Below, piece by piece: positions 58,735-64,000 of a stretch of 64,000 bases of DNA. The DNA comes from Azadirachta indica (Eukaryota > Streptophyta > Magnoliopsida > Sapindales > Meliaceae): NCBI GenBank assembly GCA_022749755.1, contig CM040443.1:13593744-13657743 (forward strand), written 5' to 3'. Under the pieces are notes generated by a model. It was not told the origin of the DNA and did no database searches. It saw only the letters and a program-made list of their open reading frames with translations. Position 1 is the first letter of the stretch. Every line of letters starts with the position of its first letter. A program made the translations under genes and the position numbers.

Positions 58735-59170
58735 GTCATTGGACTTGGAGTGAAATTTTACAGAGATCATGCTGCTGTTGTGGAGTGAAATTTTATAGAG
58801 ATCATGTAGCTGTTGAGGGAAATTAAAGCAGTAAGATTATTATGCTGCAAAGGAGGCATCTTTTGAATTTGATATGTGAAACTTGAAAGTGAAATAAACT
58901 AATTTTTCGTAGGAATAATTAAGAAAGAACCACAAAATGCAGGCAACTCAGCTGGGTGAATCAGAATATGATTCATGTTTTGCCATATACCATCAATATT
59001 AATTTAAATAGAATGTTTCTTTTACAATTAGAATATGGCATAAAATACAAAAGCTATTTTAGTTGAATTGAGACTAACTTTCTACCCTATTCAAGATAAA
59101 ACATTAAGATTCACTCTCAGATCGATTCTAATTTCACTGTTTCAGTTCTTTATTTACCACAAAAGATCAT
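58735..59170 (+). repeat. Upstream module of the array (copy before H)
   Basis: Matches 20990-21420 (before A) and in part 5690-5820. It contains an internal short duplication: GAGTGAAATTTTACAGAGAT at 58749 recurs as GAGTGAAATTTTATAGAGAT at 58784. No frame. Confidence 0.75.
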
Positions 59171-59438
59171 ATTATTATTTAAGGTAATATTATAATTTTA
59201 TATGTCCAAATTTTATGTTTTGACAATAAAATTTTTTAAATTCTTTAAAACATAGATTGTATGAAAGAAAACTTTTATTTTATTTTAAAATTTTCATAGT
59301 ATAAAAAATTCTTTTTTTTTTAAATAAATCGTATAAAAATTGTAATTGAAAATAAAAAATAAAGTAAATAATACGACTTACAACAACATAATTCCATGGC
59401 GTCATTAGTGAAGTCCTTTTACATTCTACGCTGCATGG
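59171..59438. other. AT-rich spacer between upstream module and H promoter
   Basis: A/T-rich sequence absent from the corresponding place before pseudogene A. No feature recognised. Confidence 0.4.
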
Positions 59439-59873
59439 TGACGTGGCGACTCGTGGTTGGGTATAGTTTAAAGCCGAGAAAAAAGCAATTTACACTGCAC
59501 TTAATACTTAACCGTGTAATTTCCTGCATTCATAGTCCCACAACGTGCACTAAAAAGTAGACACTCACTAAAAAGTAGACACTCATATATAAATAAATAA
59601 ATACTACTACTTCCCTTAGAACTTAGATAAAGAGGACTATTATTTTCTTTCAAACTAAGAAATTTTCTTTCTTATTTTCTAAGCAACCGAACAAGAAAAG
59701 AGAAAACAAAAAATAATATACGTGCACTAAAAAGTAGACACTCATATATAGATAAATAGATACTACTACTTCCCTTGGAACTTACATAAAGAGACTATTA
59801 TTTTCTTTGAAACTAAGAAATTTTCTTTCTTATTTTCTAAGCAACCGAACAGGGAAAGAGAAAACAAAAAATA
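59439..59873 (+). promoter_or_regulatory. Promoter of gene H with tandemly duplicated core and 5' UTR
   Basis: TGACGTGGC lies at 59439-59447. A unit beginning CGTGCACTAAAAAGTAGACA occurs at 59544 and again at 59721 (period about 177 bp). Each copy carries a TATA-like CATATATAAATAAATA or CATATATAGATAAATA, then TACTACTACTTCCCTT, CTAAGAAATTTTCTTTCTTA and CTAAGCAACCGAACA. The first copy also has the 18-bp word ACTAAAAAGTAGACACTC twice. Only the second copy ends in the ATG (59874); the first ends ATAATATAC. Two transcription starts are possible. Confidence 0.7.
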
Positions 59874-62191
59874 ATGTACGGATGGATGCTTGCAGGTGCT
59901 GCCACAGTGGCTGTGTTAAGTAAAATTTGGCATTCATTTCGTGGTGATCGCGAACAAGTTGAAGTTCATGATGCAACTACTGCCTCTCAGGCTTCAGAGA
60001 GAGGAAAACGCTCTTCATCTGGCTCATCTTTTTACAGATCTGGCTCCCCTTCCTCCAGAGTTAACACTACTTCTACTCCTGCAAATTCTTCGGGTTACAG
60101 TAATAATAATACCAAGGATCAACCTCGAACCTGTTACTATGACATTTATCCGAATATATCTGCTAGTACTACTACGAAAAGGTCTAGTGTTGCTTCTCAG
60201 CAATCAGGAGAAGGTAACAGTAAGTCTGTGGAAGGGACTAAGCCACCCCCTTTACCTGATCAATCTACCAAGGCTAAGGCAGAGGCTAAGGCTGAGCCAG
60301 CAGCATCAGCTTCTTCCTCCAAGCCTACTCTTTCCCCGCTCCACCGTAATTCAGCAGATCCGCAGATGAAAGCTAACTATGTGCCGGTGGATCAGAAGGG
60401 TGCATCACCCATTTACATGATTCCTAAGGATATTGAAAGTCTGATCATAAAAGATCTTGTGCCTGATGTTTTGAAGAAGCCATTGTCTCCATCTACCTAC
60501 AAGGATTACTTTGCTGCTCTGCTATATGCTGAGGATTTCTACATTGAGGTGATTTCTTGACAATCAATCCCCTTTTAATTATTCCTGCTGTTCTGTATTG
60601 TAAAATAACTTCATTTCTAACATCTTATACTATATTGTGTATACTTTTTGTTCTTTGAAGAAGGCAATTGTTTGGTTTTGATTAGTGCACTGATACTTAT
60701 TCGTGGCTCTAATTATGATGCAATTTGACTGTTCTCTGTTTCTCTTTTGATTTATCAGCTAAGCTTATTGGAACAAGCCAATTTAGAATTCTCTTTTGTC
60801 TTTTTTAATTGTTATGTGCACGATTTCTAATTGTGTTTAGATAAATTTATGTCTTTGATTTGAACAGAAGTGGAACGATTTCCAGTTAAGGAATGTGACA
60901 TTGCAATTGCACGAAGCTGCAATTTATGATAAGTCAGCCAAGAATGAGAGCGCTAAGAAGAATGATAAAATCTTTGTAGCCTTCGAAATCGATTCTGCCC
61001 CTGCGAAACGACCATTTCTTCTATCCAGGGATTTTGTCTTTGTGCGACGTTCAGACGGCAAAGACAAGAAATTTCAAGTAAGTAGCTTCCTTAACTTTCA
61101 ATCAAACATACAAAGTTTAGAATACTCTTGCTGTAGTTAATGATAATAAATTATAATATAAGGTACCTGAATATATTTGGGAATTTTTTGGGTTTCAAAT
61201 GTGCATGTTTTCCTTAATATTTATGTTGTCAAACCCTGAGCAGGGTATTCTTTACCGAGTGGCGAAAAGCACTACAGTGCTGGTTGAATTTGAAGAAGAA
61301 TTTTATGCTCAGCATCATCGAGACCGAAAATATGATATTAGCTTCTCCTTCAATAGAGTCTGTTTGAAACGTGCTCACCAAGCAATCTCAGCTGCATCAA
61401 GTGATTTGTTCAAGCACTACCTTTTTCCTGAGAATGCCATTCGAAAGAGCACAAGTTCCTCAATCTCAGGCTCAGCACCTTGTGTTTATAACAATTCCAT
61501 GCTTGATTTGAATAGTAATTCTGCTGTTCGTCGCATATTAAGCTCTGAGGGCCACCCTCCTTATCTTGTAGAGGGTCCACTATGTGTTAGTAGTGATGGT
61601 GGGTTAAAAAATCTATCGAAAACTGGAAGGATTGTTCGAGAAGCAATACTCCAAATTTATCAAAGGTCATCTTCTAATTGTCGAATTCTAATATGCTCTC
61701 CCCTAAATAGCACAGGTGATATACTGATGAGGAGCTTGAAGAAACACAAGTTTCCTGAGTCAGTCATGTTTCGAGCTAATGCTGCTTTTAGAGAGCTAGA
61801 TGGTGTACCTGTTGACATTCTCCCCTTGTGTGCTTATGAAGGGGAATGCTTTTCTCTTCCTTCGCTTGGAGAATTGAAGCAATTCAGGGTCATCTTTTCA
61901 ACTTTTGTTAGTAGCTTTCGCCTTCACAATCACGGTATAAATGCTGGACATTTCAGTCATATTTTTCTTGTAGATTCATCATCTGCTACAGAACCAGAGA
62001 CAATGATCCCTCTCAGTAGTTTCGCTAACGAGAAAACCACGGTCATACTCACTGGTGCTCCCAATAACCGTACTGGTTGGGTCCGTTCTGATATTGCTAG
62101 GAACAATGGGTTGAGGATGTCATATTTCGAAAGACTTCGTGCCAGCAATATCTATAGTACTTCCAATCCAACATTCATCACCCAACTGTAA
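59874..62191 (+). CDS. SDE3/MOV10-like truncated helicase, gene H (610 aa)
   Basis: Exons 59874-60548, 60868-61077 and 61244-62191 (225+70+315 codons), all GT-AG, frame intact. MYGWMLAGAATVAVLSKIW is a probable signal anchor. Residues 20-150 are Ser/Thr/Asn-rich, with one SSVASQQSGEGNSKS unit and only a short KA run. From YMIPKDIESLIIKDLVPDVL (about residue 182) the protein follows the SDE3/MOV10 N-terminal domain: PLSPSTYKDYFAALLYAEDF, KWNDFQLRNVTLQL, RPFLLSRDFVFVRR, YDISFSFNRVCLKRAHQAIS. Helicase domain 1 follows, with motif I replaced by GPLCVSSDGG (61574) and motif II by FLVDSSSATEPE (61964). ILICSPLNSTGDI, MFRANAAFRELDGVPVDILP and VILTGAPNNRTGW (Ia and III-like) are conserved in position. 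It stops after FITQL. It is the most regular member of the array; expression and function are unknown. Confidence 0.85.
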
Positions 62192-62261
62192 ACTTTGAGC
62201 AGAATCAGATAATACTTTGTCATTATGCACTTGGCTAGCTAATTCTGCTTGGCATGTAATG

Positions 62262-62296
<35 letters not shown>

Positions 62297-63745
62297 TTTG
62301 TGGATGTAACAAGAACTAGCTTGTATTATGTTTACGCTATGCTGTTGCATCAGAGCAAATTTTCAGTCTCAGTGTCATTTACATGGACAAAAAAATACTT
62401 AGAACTGTCATCTGTAATGGTGGCTACAAGAAGAACATTGTCAGTAAGCCGCTGAAATCAAGAATTGATAGCAAAGGGAAATATACCTTGATCAAAGCAG
62501 TAGCTTAGTCCATACCAACATTACCCCATTAGTGTTTAAACTCCTTTAATTAAGGTCGAGGAGATACAAAACTAATAATTGATAGCTTGCCGATTCATAA
62601 ACACTAGGCTACAATCATTCTTTCTCATGGTTCTGATAGCTTGCTAGCTATCAGGTAGCTTTGCAATTTATAGAGGTGAACAAATATTCCTTTTATTTAT
62701 ACTGCCTCATCCAACACGTCCTACCAATCCCAATTTAGAGTCCTCCAATTGTCAAACGTGTTTCAGTGATTTTGATCATGATGTTCATCGTTTTATCTAA
62801 ATCTAATTATTTGAATGTCATCTCTATGATGAAAGGGGAGATCTTATGCAGAATTGAAATTTCTTTTTGGTTGTTGGAGATCCAAGATAGTCTGTTTTAC
62901 AGAAACTAATTTCAGGTTCATCATATCACAAGAAGCCATATAATTAATATAGTTAAAAGACATTTCAAATGATATATGTTGCGTTGTGTGCTATAAATTT
63001 TCCTTCCAATAATTTTTTTCTGCTAAAATCTCATTATTTAGGGGTTGTTGGTTTTTGTTAGTTAATTATTAATTTTCTGTCTTTATCTATTCTAATATAT
63101 AATTAATCTTTGTTAAAAATATTCCTTCTTAATTAATTTATGTTAAAAATATTCCTACTTAATTAATTTATTTATATCAATACTTATATAAAACTTAACA
63201 CTTTTATTTTTCTTTTTAAGACCTAAATTTTTTTTTTTCATGTACTCTCACGTCTTCCTCAAATTACTAATCAGAATTTTTAATTAGAGTATGGTTAAAA
63301 AATTATATTATTTCAAATTTTTTTAGTATTTTTGTTAGTAGCAGTATTTTTTTTTAATATATCTTGTTAATTATTCTAATTCATACACATACACTTTTAT
63401 ATAATCTCATAAATTATAACAAAATTATTAATATAATTTTTTTTATGTATATGAGTAAAGATTATCATTTTGTTTAGACTTGTTTCAAGATTTTATTATT
63501 TATTTAACATTTAGAAGGTACAAAACGTGAAGTATTGAATTTTAGACTTTTATTTAAAAAAAAAAACTTAACACTTATATTTAAATTTTAAATAAATAAC
63601 AAGCAAATCTATTTAATTCAAATTAATTTACAATTGAGAAAAGGGTTTTATTTAAAATTTATATTAATAATTATATTGAAGAGTCCTTTTTTTTTTAATA
63701 TAGCATACAGCAATGTTATGGTAGCATGACAATAACTATATATAT
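62192..63745 (+). repeat. Array 3' flank and intergenic module after H
   Basis: TA microsatellite at 62262-62287, then type 1 flank (GGATGTAACAAGAAC, GAACATTGTCAGTAAGC, TACCCCATTAGTG) and AT-rich module colinear with 49306-51290, minus the MITE. Ends with TATGGTAGCATGACAATAAC. Confidence 0.75.
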
Positions 63746-63751
63746 ATAACA

Positions 63752-64000
63752 AATAAAATATATATAATTTAGTCACAATACGAAACAAAATGTTCTCAAT
63801 AAATGTTGATTTTTAATTTCTTTTTAAAGTTGTAAATAATCTCAGTAACTAAAATAACGGTGGAAAAAATCTTATATTTCTCAATAATAACTACCGATTG
63901 AACCAGCTATTTCGCAAATTATGGTAAGGCTAAGTATTTTTGGCGATTGTCAAGATAAGCGAGAAGGTAAAGGAGATCGACTTAAATTTTGTTAAGTATA
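63752..64000 (-). mobile_element. Start of a second CACTA-derived element (runs off the window)
   Basis: AAATATATATAATTTAGTCA (63757) matches the CACTA interior near 14946. After a jump, the text TAAAGTTGTAAAT, CTCAGTAACxAAAA, TTATATTTCTCA, GATTGAACCAGC, GGCGATTGTCAAGATAAG and GAGATCGACTTAAATTTTG follows the 5' subterminal region at 15355-15600 in order and orientation. Internal sequence of about 0.4 kb between these blocks in the large element is absent here. The terminus would lie past base 64000. Confidence 0.7.

Noticed and set aside
61957..62148. Minus-strand frames (RSLSKYDIL...DESTRKI) recurring at 30089, 32049, 51394, 56981 and 61957
   Set aside because: They are antisense shadows of the same conserved exon 3 segment. 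No start context, promoter or domain supports them.

Overview
This is nuclear DNA of a dicot plant, possibly a woody eudicot (species not determinable here). It is AT-rich, genes have GT-AG introns, and it is full of plant transposon families (Ty1/copia, solo LTRs, CACTA, LINE tail, MITEs, foldback). There is no rRNA, tRNA, CRISPR array or bacterial feature.

Layout. (1) 1-5145: 3' part of a dead Ty1/copia element, split by a 1.69-kb solo LTR with a perfect 5-bp target duplication. (2) 5.1-7.8 kb: mostly featureless, but with a small relic of the gene family described below. (3) 7815-15898: an 8-kb decayed CACTA (En/Spm) element on the minus strand, with TNP2-type transposase remains and a second gene carrying a Ulp1-type protease remnant. 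(4) 18.2-20.3 kb: the one conventional single-copy gene, a two-RRM hnRNP F/H-like RNA-binding protein with a 17-nt first coding exon. (5) 20.4-63.7 kb: a head-to-tail, plus-strand array of SDE3/MOV10-like genes, pseudogenes and fragments, interleaved with solo LTR copies, a hAT-like MITE family, a 1.5-kb foldback element and a small PPR pseudogene. (6) 63.75-64 kb: the start of a second CACTA derivative.

The array is the notable content. Complete members (54526-57215 and 59874-62191) have three exons. Exon 1 gives a short N-terminal hydrophobic segment, a Ser/Thr-rich region, Lys/Ala-rich repeats, and the start of the SDE3/MOV10 N-terminal homology. Exons 2 and 3 continue that homology through helicase domain 1 and stop right after FITQL, so helicase domain 2 is absent. 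At the motif I position the P-loop is replaced by GPLCVSSDGG, and at motif II the DEAG box is replaced by VDSSSATEPE. These proteins look like truncated, ATPase-dead derivatives of the RNA-silencing helicase family. Seven copies or fragments show every stage of decay.

Two members (40918-43377 and 46808-48858) have lost exons 2 and 3. Their Lys/Ala repeat runs in frame into the C-terminal RNase H domain of a LINE, whose four DEDD catalytic residues are all visible. They carry frameshifts near the N terminus but keep open frames of 717 and about 583 codons. One member has its N-terminal hydrophobic segment amplified about fourfold, one has a tandemly duplicated promoter/5' UTR, and one has a foldback element in its upstream region. 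Function and expression cannot be judged from sequence alone.
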